In this document: one piece after another, positions 33,528 through 41,934 of the stretch
How the letters are laid out: each line of letters begins with the position of its first letter
Numbering within the stretch: the stretch's first letter is position 1
Assembly: GCA_030824965.1 (NCBI GenBank)
Contig: JAPJQV010000001.1
Span: forward strand, 434,001-498,000
Direction of reading: 5' to 3'
DNA length: 64,000 nt
DNA from: Micavibrio sp.
GTDB taxonomy: Bacteria > Pseudomonadota > Alphaproteobacteria > Micavibrionales > Micavibrionaceae
Program-made: the position numbers and the translations under genes
Notes under the pieces: model-generated
Told to the model about the DNA's origin: nothing
The model's input: only the letters and a program-made list of their open reading frames with translations
Databases searched by the model: none

Positions 33528-34220
33528 TCAAACCCGTTTCTGCAACCAGATGAGAAAAGAATTTTTCTCTTCCCATTCTTTCTGATATTTGTCCGGTACC
33601 TTCTTAACCAGAAGACCGAATTCAAGCCGCAGGTTTTTTTCCGCGTCTTTGAGTTCTTTCTTATCGGATGCAAAAATAAGAAGGTCGTATCCACCCTGTG
33701 CTATGGATAATAAAGGGTTTAGGTTCTCAGTCAGGTTTTCTGTACCGATATCGGCAACGACCAGATCGAATTTTCCGTCATCAAGATGGCTGGCGTTTAT
33801 ATCCTTGGCATCCACGCGCTGTAAATTCTTAATGCGCGGATTGAGACTTAGAGAATGATGGAGAAGGGCGGCTTCTTTTTCTATTGCATAGATTTTCTTG
33901 CCGCCTTTTTGAAGAATGACGTCTTCAAAACCGCCTGCGCCCGCACCGATATCAACGGCAATGCGGCCTTTAACGTCTATCTTGGCGATTTCCAATGCTT
34001 CGAATAATTTCAGCGCATCGGGGCTGACCCAAGGGCAATCGATACCCGAGATTTCTATGTTATGCGCTTTATCGACCGGACAATGAGGCGCGGTAATCAC
34101 CGCTCCATTGACACGCACCGCGCCGTTCAAAATCAACTCCTGCGCGCGTTGAGGTGTTGCAACAAGACCGCGGTCGGTCAATTGTCTGTCGAGACGTTGA
34201 AATTTGGTCAGCTGGCTCAT
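33528..34220 (-). CDS. TlyA-like rRNA methyltransferase (divergent)
   Basis: A 230-residue protein with an N-terminal S4 RNA-binding domain (RLDRQLTDRGLVATPQRAQELILNGAVRVNG, about 9-39) and a C-terminal FtsJ-like methyltransferase domain (AVDIGAGAGGFEDVILQKGG, about 87-106). TlyA proteins 2'-O-methylate 16S and 23S rRNA. Here the usual DVSFISL block reads VADIGTENL, the KPQFE block is replaced by FASDKKE and the final GNxEFL by EKNSFLIWL, so catalytic residues may be lost. It is also shorter than most TlyA. Position after dxs is typical for tlyA in this class, with a HAD gene in between (4-bp overlap). Confidence 0.75.
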   Translation of the reverse strand: MSQLTKFQRLDRQLTDRGLVATPQRAQELILNGAVRVNGAVITAPHCPVDKAHNIEISGIDCPWVSPDALKLFEALEIAKIDVKGRIAVDIGAGAGGFEDVILQKGGKKIYAIEKEAALLHHSLSLNPRIKNLQRVDAKDINASHLDDGKFDLVVADIGTENLTENLNPLLSIAQGGYDLLIFASDKKELKDAEKNLRLEFGLLVKKVPDKYQKEWEEKNSFLIWLQKRV

Positions 34221-34885
34221 GGCGTAAACAAGTCCTTCAGTTTTAACTGTAATTCGCTATAGCTTGTGATGATGTGATCCGTCGAAATCTTGTGCTTTAA
34301 GATTGAAATGGCAGCATCTATTCCAAAAGAAAAGGGCTCGACCTTGCAACCCAGAACTTCCTGTAACGCCAAGGCAGAAACGATGTCTTTCTTGCGGTCG
34401 CCGATACACCATATAACATCATGCGGCGTCACGGTCAGATCCATAGCCTTGATAGCGTTCAGCAAAGGTTCCGGATGAGGTTTGGCTTCCGAGAAATCCT
34501 CGCGGAAAATCTTGGCTTTGAAAAATTTTGCCAGATCGAATTTTTCTAGAATATCGTAGCCATAACCCCGGCCAAGCCCGTTGCTGACAATGGCTGTCGG
34601 GATATTCAAAGACTGGATATATTTCAAAAGCTCGCGCACGCCCAAATGCGGCTCGACGATTTGTTCGACCGATTTGCGGCGGAATTTATGAAGGGCGCGA
34701 TGGACCAAAAGTTTCGGACGTTTCTTGGGGTCCTTCACCCGAAAATCGATTTTCTTGTCGCGATCGCCAAAGCGATACATCAGGTCGTCAATCTTCTCGA
34801 GGACGTGCAGCATCTTGGGATTGATGTGCCGGACGGTGGTGCCGTCCATGTCGAAGATGATAATCGTGGGTTTCTGAAGCGCCAT
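34217..34885 (-). CDS. HAD superfamily hydrolase
   Basis: A 222-residue HAD phosphatase with FDMDGTTV (Asp11/Asp13 region), AIVSNGLGRGYG (motif II), FSEAKPHPEPLLNAIK (motif III Lys) and CIGDRKKDIVSALAL (motif IV). The insert between motifs I and II is unusually Lys/Arg-rich (DRDKKIDFRVKDPKKRPKLLVHRALHKFRRK), which differs from standard phosphoglycolate phosphatase caps. Substrate unknown. It lies 39 bp after dxs and overlaps the TlyA-like start by 4 bp, so it appears to be part of the xseB-ispA-dxs transcript. Confidence 0.82.
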   Translation of the reverse strand: MALQKPTIIIFDMDGTTVRHINPKMLHVLEKIDDLMYRFGDRDKKIDFRVKDPKKRPKLLVHRALHKFRRKSVEQIVEPHLGVRELLKYIQSLNIPTAIVSNGLGRGYGYDILEKFDLAKFFKAKIFREDFSEAKPHPEPLLNAIKAMDLTVTPHDVIWCIGDRKKDIVSALALQEVLGCKVEPFSFGIDAAISILKHKISTDHIITSYSELQLKLKDLFTP

Positions 34886-34924
34886 GATTAAATTATATAG
34901 GGCAAACTATATAAGATCAAAGCC

Positions 34925-36838
34925 TTAGGATATAAGAGCTTTATTCGCTATCGCCTGTGCGGATAAAGCGGCTTTCTCATATTGCTTGTCGGGAGAATCG
35001 TGGTCCTGGAATTCATCCGGCAAATAAGCGTTACGGATTTTGGCTTTGGCGAGCTGGTTGCTGTCCGCCAGATATTGCAGGACGAAGGCACCGAACCCGC
35101 CCATCGAACCTTCTTCGACTGTAAGGATGACGTCGTGGTCTTTAACAAGTTTATCGATCATAGCCGTATCGAGCGGCTTGGCGAAACGCGCATCGGCGAC
35201 AGTGACGGATTTGCCTTTTGCTTCGAGAATTTCTGCGGCTTTGAGACACTCAGATAAACGTGTGCCAAAAGAAAGAAGGGCGATATCGGAGCCTTGCTTC
35301 ACGATACGGCCTTTGCCGATCTTAAGCGGTGTGCCTTTAGAGGGAAGCTCGACACCCAGACCGTCACCACGCGGATAGCGGAAAGCAATAGGGCCTTCAT
35401 TATAAGCGGCGGCGGTCGCGACCATGTGCATCAATTCCGCTTCATCCGAAGCAGCCATTAAAACCATATTCGGCAGACAACCAAGGTAGGCAATATCGAA
35501 AGAGCCTGCATGTGTCTGGCCGTCCGCACCCACAAGGCCTGCACGGTCAATGGCAAAACGGACAGGCAGGTTTTGAAGAGCGACATCATGAACGATTTGA
35601 TCGTAACCACGCTGGAGGAAAGTCGAATAGATCGCGCAAAAAGGTTTATAGCCTTCGGTCGCTAACCCAGCGGCAAATGTCACCGCATGCTGCTCGGCGA
35701 TGCCGACATCGAAGGTTCGCTCAGGGAATTCTGCGCCGAATATATCAAGTCCCGTTCCGCCGGGCATAGCGGCGGTAATGGCGACGATTTTATTGTCGGT
35801 TTTCGCTTCGGCGATTAATCCTTGGGCGAAAATTTTTGTATAGCTTGGCAGATTGGTTTTTGTTTTGTTTTGCGCGCCCGTCACGACATCGAATTTTGTC
35901 ACGCCATGCATTTTGTCGCTGGCGTTTTCGGCAGGTGCATAGCCTTTACCTTTTTTGGTGATGATGTGAATCATCACCGGGCCTTCATGGTCACTGTCGC
36001 GCACGTTTTTTAATACCGGCACAAGGGCATCAATATTATGGCCGTCGATAGGGCCGATATAATAAAAGCCCATTTCCTCGAATAAAGTGCCGCCGCCAAA
36101 GGCTGCCCGGGCGGTCTCTTCCGCTCTTGCCGCTGCTTTACGAATAGGAGAAGGGAGGTAATTGGTGAGTGTCTTCGCGACATCGCGTACATTCATGTAA
36201 GGCTGCGACGAAACGAGGCGCGTTAAATATTTGCTCATCGCACCGACAGGCGGCGCAATCGACATCTCGTTATCATTTAAGATAACAATCAAGCGGGATT
36301 TCAAGGCTCCCGCGTTATTCATGGCTTCATAAGCCATGCCGGCGGAGATCGATCCGTCGCCGATCACGGAGATGACATGATTGGTCTTTCCGGCCAGATC
36401 GCGCGCCACCGACATGCCAAGGCCTGCCGAGATGGATGTCGAGCTATGCGCCGCGCCGAACGGATCGTATTCGCTCTCGCTGCGTTTCGTGAAACCGGAT
36501 AAGCCGCCGCCCTGACGCAACGTATGTATGCGATCTTTGCGCCCGGTCAGGATTTTATGCGGATAAGCCTGATGCCCGACATCCCAGATGATACGATCGT
36601 CGGGCGTGTTAAAAACATGGTGAAGCGCCACGGTCAATTCGACGACACCAAGGCTTGCGCCCAGATGCCCGCCGGTCTTCGATACGGCTTCGACGGTAGC
36701 GGTGCGAACTTCTTCGGCAATTTGTTTTAAATCACGCTCGGGGAATTTCCGCAGATCGGCAGGAATCGTGATTTGATCCAGCAAAGATGTTTTACCGGAG
36801 TTATTATTCCCTTGAATGGTTTTTAGATCAGGTTTCAT
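34925..36838 (-). CDS. dxs: 1-deoxy-D-xylulose-5-phosphate synthase
   Basis: A 637-residue thiamine-diphosphate enzyme that joins pyruvate and glyceraldehyde 3-phosphate, the first step of the MEP isoprenoid route. GHLGASLGVVELTVALHHVF, IWDVGHQAYPHKILTGR, GDGSISAGMAYEAMNNAG (ThDP/Mg motif GDG...N) and the later FDVGIAEQHAVTFAAGLA and HDVALQNLPVRFAIDRAGLVGADG are all present. The N-terminal MKPDLKTIQGNNNSGK is longer than in most Dxs and has no clear Shine-Dalgarno site, so a start nearer the family LLDQITIPADLRK is possible. It follows ispA with a 110-bp gap that holds a nested stem-loop. Confidence 0.96.
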   Translation of the reverse strand: MKPDLKTIQGNNNSGKTSLLDQITIPADLRKFPERDLKQIAEEVRTATVEAVSKTGGHLGASLGVVELTVALHHVFNTPDDRIIWDVGHQAYPHKILTGRKDRIHTLRQGGGLSGFTKRSESEYDPFGAAHSSTSISAGLGMSVARDLAGKTNHVISVIGDGSISAGMAYEAMNNAGALKSRLIVILNDNEMSIAPPVGAMSKYLTRLVSSQPYMNVRDVAKTLTNYLPSPIRKAAARAEETARAAFGGGTLFEEMGFYYIGPIDGHNIDALVPVLKNVRDSDHEGPVMIHIITKKGKGYAPAENASDKMHGVTKFDVVTGAQNKTKTNLPSYTKIFAQGLIAEAKTDNKIVAITAAMPGGTGLDIFGAEFPERTFDVGIAEQHAVTFAAGLATEGYKPFCAIYSTFLQRGYDQIVHDVALQNLPVRFAIDRAGLVGADGQTHAGSFDIAYLGCLPNMVLMAASDEAELMHMVATAAAYNEGPIAFRYPRGDGLGVELPSKGTPLKIGKGRIVKQGSDIALLSFGTRLSECLKAAEILEAKGKSVTVADARFAKPLDTAMIDKLVKDHDVILTVEEGSMGGFGAFVLQYLADSNQLAKAKIRNAYLPDEFQDHDSPDKQYEKAALSAQAIANKALIS

Positions 36839-36860
36839 TCTTACACCGCAGCAGACAAAG

Positions 36861-36931
36861 CGATCACGTGGGTCCGCTGATATCTTGTCATGCCTAAAGG
36901 CATGACGTTATTTCCAAACGCGCTGTGATCG
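36861..36931 (-). promoter_or_regulatory. Nested stem-loop in the ispA-dxs leader region
   Basis: CGATCAC (36861-36867) pairs with GTGATCG (36925-36931) and encloses a perfect hairpin GTCATGCC-TAAA-GGCATGAC (36887-36906). The structure lies in the 110 bp between the ispA stop and the dxs start, both on the minus strand. There is no U-run, so it is not a plain terminator; it could affect mRNA stability or attenuation of dxs. A role is inference only. Confidence 0.35.
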
Positions 36932-36948
36932 TTGCGCGCGGTTAATTC

Positions 36949-37860
36949 TTAAGCTCTGCGTTGCAGGACATAATCTGCTAGTTGCTCCAGTAAGATTGCG
37001 CGTCCGTTAAAACTATGCAGATGGCTCTTTGCCTGTGCGACCAGCATTTCGGCACGTTGTCTTGCCTGCTCTTTGCCCATTGTTGAAACGAAAGTGGATT
37101 TACCTGCTTGAGAATCCTGATTGGCCGGTTTGCCTGTTGCAATCGGGTCGGCTTCGACGTCGAGAATATCGTCGGTTACCTGAAAGGCAAGGCCAAGATC
37201 GTGCGCATAATTTAAAAGCGCTTTTCTATGCTGCTCGGATGCTTTGCCGAGAATGGCGCCAGCTTCGCAGGCAAAAGCCATGAGCTTGCCTGTTTTCATT
37301 CGCTGCATGCGGCTGATAGTACCAAGATCGAAGCTTTCGTTCTCACCGATAAGATCGAGCATTTGACCTCCAACCATACCTTGCGGTCCGGCGGCTTTGG
37401 CCAACGCCAGTACCAACTCTGAACGCACGCGAGGGTCTTCATGCGTATCGTTCTCTGCGAGAATTTCAAAAGCGTAAGTAAGAAGCGCATCGCCTGCAAG
37501 GATAGCAGTCGCTTCATCATAAGCTTTGTGAACAGCCAGCTTACCTCGGCGCATGTCTGAATCATCCATCGAGGGAAGATCGTCATGGATCAGCGAATAG
37601 GAGTGGATCATTTCGATCACGGCGGCGACACGGCGGGCGCGGGATGGATCGACGTTGAAAAGTTTCGAACTTTGCATGACCATGAACGGGCGGAGGCGCT
37701 TACCTCCGGCCAGGGTACCATAGCGCATCGCGTCATATAACTGGGCTTCGGCAAGATCCGTTTCCGGCAACAGGCGAGAAATGGTTTTCTCTACCATCTG
37801 GACGGTTTCTTCGAGCGCGTCTTTTAGTTCTGCATTGGTCTCGCGTGGGGACGGGGCCAT
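36949..37860 (-). CDS. ispA: Farnesyl/geranyl diphosphate synthase
   Basis: A 303-residue trans-isoprenyl synthase of the FPP/GGPP class. The first Asp motif has the six-residue DDLPSMD spacing (93-99, DDxxxxD) followed by DDSDMRRG, typical of bacterial FPP synthases, and the second is TDDILD (about 230-235). AGGKRLRPFMV (about 51-61) is the substrate-binding segment. It makes farnesyl diphosphate from IPP and DMAPP. It sits between xseB (19 bp upstream) and dxs, the standard alphaproteobacterial and enterobacterial order. Confidence 0.95.
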   Translation of the reverse strand: MAPSPRETNAELKDALEETVQMVEKTISRLLPETDLAEAQLYDAMRYGTLAGGKRLRPFMVMQSSKLFNVDPSRARRVAAVIEMIHSYSLIHDDLPSMDDSDMRRGKLAVHKAYDEATAILAGDALLTYAFEILAENDTHEDPRVRSELVLALAKAAGPQGMVGGQMLDLIGENESFDLGTISRMQRMKTGKLMAFACEAGAILGKASEQHRKALLNYAHDLGLAFQVTDDILDVEADPIATGKPANQDSQAGKSTFVSTMGKEQARQRAEMLVAQAKSHLHSFNGRAILLEQLADYVLQRRA

Positions 37861-37879
37861 AAAATAATACTCCTGATTT

Positions 37880-38128
37880 CTAATTCTCTGGATCTAACGG
37901 AACGGTTGAAACGCTACCGTCCGGTTTGACAACGATTTTATCGATGCGGCTTTGCGCTTCGCGTAATTTAGTCTCGCAATGATTTTTTAAGGCAACGCCG
38001 CGTTCATAGGCATTGATGGAATCTTCCAAACTGGTTTTGCCTGTTTCGAGATTTTTGACGATCGTTTCAAGTTCGGCCATGGCCGCCTCGAAGGACAGTT
38101 TATCTGGTGAATTTGCGTGGTCTGCCAT
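37880..38128 (-). CDS. xseB: Exodeoxyribonuclease VII small subunit
   Basis: An 82-residue XseB. LSFEAAMAELETIVKNLETGKTSLEDSINAYERGVALKNHCETKLREAQSRID (about 11-63) is the whole two-helix domain of the family. It pairs with XseA to degrade single-stranded DNA; xseA is not in the window. It is the first gene of xseB-ispA-dxs, a conserved order in many proteobacteria. The start at 38128 (MADHANSPDK) is normal in length. Confidence 0.95.
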   Translation of the reverse strand: MADHANSPDKLSFEAAMAELETIVKNLETGKTSLEDSINAYERGVALKNHCETKLREAQSRIDKIVVKPDGSVSTVPLDPEN

Positions 38129-38224
38129 TATTCTATTCTACGAAAAAGAAGGCGATATTATTCCATGCAGGTTTGTTTCTCAAGCAAGAAAAATCCTTAT
38201 ATTTCAAAGAATTGACAGATTTGT

Positions 38225-38794
38225 TTATTTCGCCGCTTTTTGGGCCGTCAAAGCCCGATTATAGGCCAATTCCTCGTCATTTAGCTGGAATCCGATCATA
38301 ATCTTATAATCGGACGGTTTTTCACCCGATGGGAGCGGAATAATCTGTTCTAAAAGATCGGGAAAAGATTGTTCGGCCTGTCCGTCCTTGTAAACCATTG
38401 TAATAGCGAAAATATCCTTGGATATGATCTGGCCTTTTGGGTTTATGACGGCTACGAGATAGGGAATGGAATAACTGGCTTCGGTTTTTGCGTCTTTGAT
38501 GCCGGCAGGGCCAAGTCGGCCTTTGAAGTCAATTGCCAGGCGTACGATTACAGCTTTATCGTCCCGGGAGCACTCAGGTTTGACCGAGGCGATAATCGTT
38601 TCGGATATGATGTCCTTGTCGCGGAATTGAGTAATATTGCCGAGATCGGTAGTGATCCCGGTTACAGGGCATTCATTCCCCGTTTCTGCAGTCGCCCAAG
38701 GCCATTCCATGGATTTTAAGCTTTCGCAACCGCTAAGGAGCAGGGCGCCGGTCGTAGCGACGGCAATAAGTTTATGAATGGATTTAAACGTCAT
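38225..38794 (-). CDS. Lipoprotein of unknown function
   Basis: A 189-residue predicted lipoprotein when started at the ATG at 38794 (MTFKSIHKLIAVATTGALLLSGC, lipobox LSGC). The mature protein has further Cys in NECPVTG and KPECSRDD and an immunoglobulin-like, beta-rich middle (VIVRLAIDFKGRLGPAG, YLVAVINPKGQII, FAITMVYKDG). An upstream ATG at 38824 adds ten residues that spoil the signal. It resembles conserved alphaproteobacterial lipoproteins of unknown role. It is divergent from ispH, with 87 bp between the starts. Confidence 0.75.
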   Translation of the reverse strand: MTFKSIHKLIAVATTGALLLSGCESLKSMEWPWATAETGNECPVTGITTDLGNITQFRDKDIISETIIASVKPECSRDDKAVIVRLAIDFKGRLGPAGIKDAKTEASYSIPYLVAVINPKGQIISKDIFAITMVYKDGQAEQSFPDLLEQIIPLPSGEKPSDYKIMIGFQLNDEELAYNRALTAQKAAK

Positions 38795-38881
38795 GGAAAG
38801 ATCCCGATTCTTGGTGAAGCACAAGAATATATCATGCGAAATCTATGGCAATAGCTTCCTCCGTTTGATACATAAATCGCC

Positions 38882-39862
38882 ATGGATAACATTTCCCCGA
38901 ATGCACCGCTGAAATTATTACTGGCTGCGCCGCGAGGTTTTTGCGCCGGGGTGGATCGCGCTATTCAGATCGTGGAAAAATCATTGGAGAAATACGGTGC
39001 GCCTGTCTATGTCCGCCATGAAATTGTCCATAATAAATACGTTGTCGATACGCTAAGGGCCAAAGGCGCTGTCTTTGTCGAAGAACTGCATGAAATTCCC
39101 GATGACGGGCAACCAGTGGTCTTTTCTGCGCATGGGGTAGGCAAGTCCGTGCCGGATGAGGCAACCAGGCGAAATATGTTTTTCATCGATGCGATCTGCC
39201 CATTGGTGACGAAAGTCCACAATGAAGCGGAACGCCATTACAAAATGGGTAAACAGGTTATCCTGATCGGCCATGACGGACATCCGGAAGTCGTGGGTAC
39301 GATGGGGCAATTGCCGCAAGGTGCGGTGCTGCTTGTCGAAACAGTTGAAGATGTCGACAAACTTGAGGTCACGGATAAAGATAATCTTGCTTATTGTACG
39401 CAAACGACATTGTCTGTCGATGATACTGCGGAGGTCGTGGAATCATTAAAGAAGAAATTTCCCCTAATCCTTGGGCCAGCCAGGGAAGATATTTGTTATG
39501 CAACGACCAATCGTCAAATGGCGGTAAAGGAAATTGCGCCCAAAGTCGAAGCTCTTTTTGTAATCGGGGCTCCCAATTCTTCAAATTCAAATCGTCTGGT
39601 TGAAGTCGCCAAAGTTTATGGGTGTCCAAAAGCTTTTCTGGTACAGCGCGCAACCGATATTCCCTGGGAGGAAATCGGAAACATAAAAATTATGGGGCTG
39701 ACAGCGGGAGCTTCCGCGCCGGATGTTTTGATTAACGAAGTTATCGATGCTTTGAAAGAAAAGCGTGATGTGTCTGTTGAAGAGATCGCCATCACAAAAG
39801 AAAATGTAGTTTTCAATATTCCTAAACTTCTTCGCGATGCGGAAGAACGAAAACCAAGCTGA
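38882..39862 (+). CDS. ispH: 4-hydroxy-3-methylbut-2-enyl diphosphate reductase
   Basis: A 326-residue IspH (LytB), the Fe-S enzyme that makes IPP and DMAPP at the end of the MEP route. The three cluster Cys are in APRGFCAGVDRAI (Cys21), FIDAICPLVTKVH and REDICYATTNRQ. GHDGHPEVVGTMGQ and VIGAPNSSNSNRLVEVA are the substrate-binding His and Ser/Asn blocks. With dxs in this window it shows that this organism uses the MEP pathway. Its TGA overlaps the next ATG by one base (ATGA type), leading into the YgjV-like gene, thrB and rnhA. Confidence 0.98.
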   Translation: MDNISPNAPLKLLLAAPRGFCAGVDRAIQIVEKSLEKYGAPVYVRHEIVHNKYVVDTLRAKGAVFVEELHEIPDDGQPVVFSAHGVGKSVPDEATRRNMFFIDAICPLVTKVHNEAERHYKMGKQVILIGHDGHPEVVGTMGQLPQGAVLLVETVEDVDKLEVTDKDNLAYCTQTTLSVDDTAEVVESLKKKFPLILGPAREDICYATTNRQMAVKEIAPKVEALFVIGAPNSSNSNRLVEVAKVYGCPKAFLVQRATDIPWEEIGNIKIMGLTAGASAPDVLINEVIDALKEKRDVSVEEIAITKENVVFNIPKLLRDAEERKPS

Positions 39863-40419
39863 TGAATTTATTTCTTGAACAGCTTTTGCAGCAGATATCA
39901 AATCCCTATAGCTTGTTTTTCTTTCTGGCTTTCGTTTTAAGCCTTTTCATGTTTCATATGAAAGCGAGGCGAAAAATCCTTGCGACAAAGTTTCTCAGCG
40001 ATGCGAATTACGCGACTTATTACTTCCTGATAGGGGGGCTGCCTGGGGCAATGGGCGCTATGATTGCCGGGCTAGGCGGATTAGTACAGGCTGTCACGCC
40101 TGATAAGCATTTCCAAAGAACGCGTTACTGGCGATTGGGAGTTGCAGTAATCCTGTCACTGATAGCCATATATTTTTCAGCTGCCAAATCCACCGATTTA
40201 CTACCTTTATTCGCCATTATAATAGGCAGGCTGGCTGAAATGTCCTCGACGCCGCAAAAAGTACGTCTGAGAATGGCGCTGACTTTTCCGCCATGGATAG
40301 TCTACAATATTTTACATGGATATTACCTTTTGGTATTTGCCAATGCGACAGTTTTGCTTTCTTTATTTTGGGCAATATGGATGCATCATAGTATTAAACA
40401 TAGAGTGGAGCCGGTTTAA
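39862..40419 (+). CDS. YgjV-like inner-membrane protein
   Basis: A 185-residue integral membrane protein. Hydrophobic segments lie at about residues 15-33, 48-72, 85-103 and 140-170; the pattern of FLIGGLPGAMGAMIAGLGGLVQ followed by a charged loop fits the bacterial inner membrane protein (YgjV/Imp-YgjV) family in length and shape. The assignment is tentative. Function of the family is unknown. It overlaps the ispH stop by one base and the thrB start by one base, so it is a genuine member of the operon. Confidence 0.55.
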   Translation: MNLFLEQLLQQISNPYSLFFFLAFVLSLFMFHMKARRKILATKFLSDANYATYYFLIGGLPGAMGAMIAGLGGLVQAVTPDKHFQRTRYWRLGVAVILSLIAIYFSAAKSTDLLPLFAIIIGRLAEMSSTPQKVRLRMALTFPPWIVYNILHGYYLLVFANATVLLSLFWAIWMHHSIKHRVEPV

Positions 40420-41411
40420 TGGCTGTTTATACTCCGCTCTCTGCAAATGATATTCGGCATCTGTTGTCACAATACGATTGCGGCACGTTGGTCGATTTCG
40501 AAGGCATTGTTCAGGGTGTCGAAAATTCCAACTATAAGATCAAAACGTCACAAAGCAGGTTTATCCTAACGGTTTTCGAGGCACGAACAAACGAAGCCGA
40601 TTTACCTTTCTTCTTTGATTTCATGGCCCATCTGCATGAGCATGATATTTACTGCCCGTTTGTTATTGAAGACAAGGCCGGAGAGCGTATTCAAAAGATA
40701 AAAGGGAAATCGGGGGCCCTTTTCACTTTTCTCGAAGGAAACAACATCGACACAACTCTGATCACATCGGATAAATGTTTTCAGATAGGGCGATTGTTGG
40801 CCAAGATGCATATAGGGGCTGAAGGCTTCGAGCAAACCCGAACCAATTCAATGGCGCTTCCGGCATGGAAACAGCTTTATACAAAAATTTCTTCCGTCAT
40901 TCCGGCGAAAGCTGAAATCTATTCAGACTCGCCTCAAGATCGCATGGATTCTGTTTTTCAACTGGATGACATTGCAGAAGAGTTGAATCTTGCCAAAAAA
41001 ACTTTTTCCCTCAACCTGCCGAAAGCTGTTTGTCATCTCGATGCTTTTCCTGACAATATTTTCGAGCGCAATAGTGAAATCTGCGGCGTGATTGATTTTT
41101 ACTTTTCCGCGTATGATTTTACAGCTTACGATCTTGCCATCACATTAAATGCATGGTGCTTTGATAATGGAGAGGCACATAAAGACAGAATTGCCGAATT
41201 TTTAAAAGGGTATGAGATATTACGTCCTTTGCAGGCTAAAGAAAAAGAAGCTTTTCAGGATTTATGCCGCGCGGCAGCTTTGCGTATTCTTATGACACGC
41301 ACTCACGATTTTATTTTTCATGATCCGTCAAATCTGGTGAAGCCTAAAAGCCCGGACGAATATAAAAGCATATTGGAATTCCATCGTGACAACAAAATCT
41401 TCCACGGTTGA
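40419..41411 (+). CDS. thrB: Homoserine kinase type II (ThrB, aminoglycoside-phosphotransferase fold)
   Basis: A 330-residue kinase of the APH/choline-kinase fold used by alphaproteobacteria for homoserine phosphorylation in threonine synthesis. The N-terminal lobe has VDFEGIVQGVENSNYKI (the ThrB-type 'GVENSNY' block). The catalytic loop is CHLDAFPDN (His206, Asp208, Asn213) and the metal-binding Asp is in GVIDFYFSAYD. TRTHDF near the end is the usual C-terminal block. The ispH-thrB-rnhA order is conserved in this class. Its last 26 bp overlap the rnhA start. Confidence 0.93.
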   Translation: MAVYTPLSANDIRHLLSQYDCGTLVDFEGIVQGVENSNYKIKTSQSRFILTVFEARTNEADLPFFFDFMAHLHEHDIYCPFVIEDKAGERIQKIKGKSGALFTFLEGNNIDTTLITSDKCFQIGRLLAKMHIGAEGFEQTRTNSMALPAWKQLYTKISSVIPAKAEIYSDSPQDRMDSVFQLDDIAEELNLAKKTFSLNLPKAVCHLDAFPDNIFERNSEICGVIDFYFSAYDFTAYDLAITLNAWCFDNGEAHKDRIAEFLKGYEILRPLQAKEKEAFQDLCRAAALRILMTRTHDFIFHDPSNLVKPKSPDEYKSILEFHRDNKIFHG

Positions 41412-41826
41412 AATTTATACGGACGGCGCCTGTTCGGGCAATCCGGGTCCCGGCGGATGGGGCGCGGTGATGCGTTTTAATGGAGTGGAAAAAGAATTAT
41501 CGGGCGGTGAAAATCCGACCACAAATAATCGTATGGAGATGATGGCGGTTATCAAATCTCTGGAGGCTCTGACGCGCCCGTGTAAAGTCGATCTCTATAC
41601 GGACAGCAAATATGTTAAGGACGGGATTGAACAATGGCTTCCCGGCTGGAAGGCGAGGGGCTGGAAAACCGCCGATAAAAAGCCTGTCAAGAATATGGAT
41701 CTATGGATCGAGATGGAAAACCAGTTTGCCCGGCATGACGTAAAACTTCACTGGGTCAAAGGTCATGCAGGCCACCCTGAAAACGAGCGGGCCGATCAAT
41801 TGGCGGTCTCTGCGATTGTAAGATAG
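41386..41826 (+). CDS. rnhA: Ribonuclease HI
   Basis: A 146-residue RNase HI that cuts the RNA strand of RNA/DNA hybrids. The catalytic acids are in YTDGACSGNPGPGGWG (first Asp), NNRMEMMAV (Glu), LYTDSKYV (second Asp) and HPENERADQLA (last Asp), and the basic protrusion WLPGWKARGWKTADKKPVKN is present. The start is the GTG at 41386 inside the end of thrB, the only one that leaves the first catalytic strand intact. Normal family length. Confidence 0.96.
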   Translation: MTTKSSTVEIYTDGACSGNPGPGGWGAVMRFNGVEKELSGGENPTTNNRMEMMAVIKSLEALTRPCKVDLYTDSKYVKDGIEQWLPGWKARGWKTADKKPVKNMDLWIEMENQFARHDVKLHWVKGHAGHPENERADQLAVSAIVR

Positions 41827-41934
41827 TTATCCACATCTAAATCTACCCTAATCCGGCACTAACCTCCGCTTTTAAGAGTCTATTAATACGAATCTTACAC
41901 TGTGGAGATATAGACGCCTCGAAAGGAGGACACC

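Noticed and set aside
33449..33694. Short minus-strand frame with the sequence HPGLDPGSS...DPCFRRD
   Set aside because: This is the well-known in-frame reading of the 'cccggatcaagtccggga' palindrome and overlaps the TlyA-like gene; it is not a gene.
34925..41826. Clustering of isoprenoid genes (ispA, dxs, ispH, with ispB at 4.8 kb) as a special pathway island
   Set aside because: Each lies in its usual conserved alphaproteobacterial neighbourhood; their proximity is ordinary and no carotenoid or hopanoid genes accompany them.
41827..41835. TTATCCACA, a consensus DnaA box
   Set aside because: It is single, with no further boxes, AT-rich unwinding zone or dnaA/dnaN/hemE neighbours, so there is no support for an origin here.
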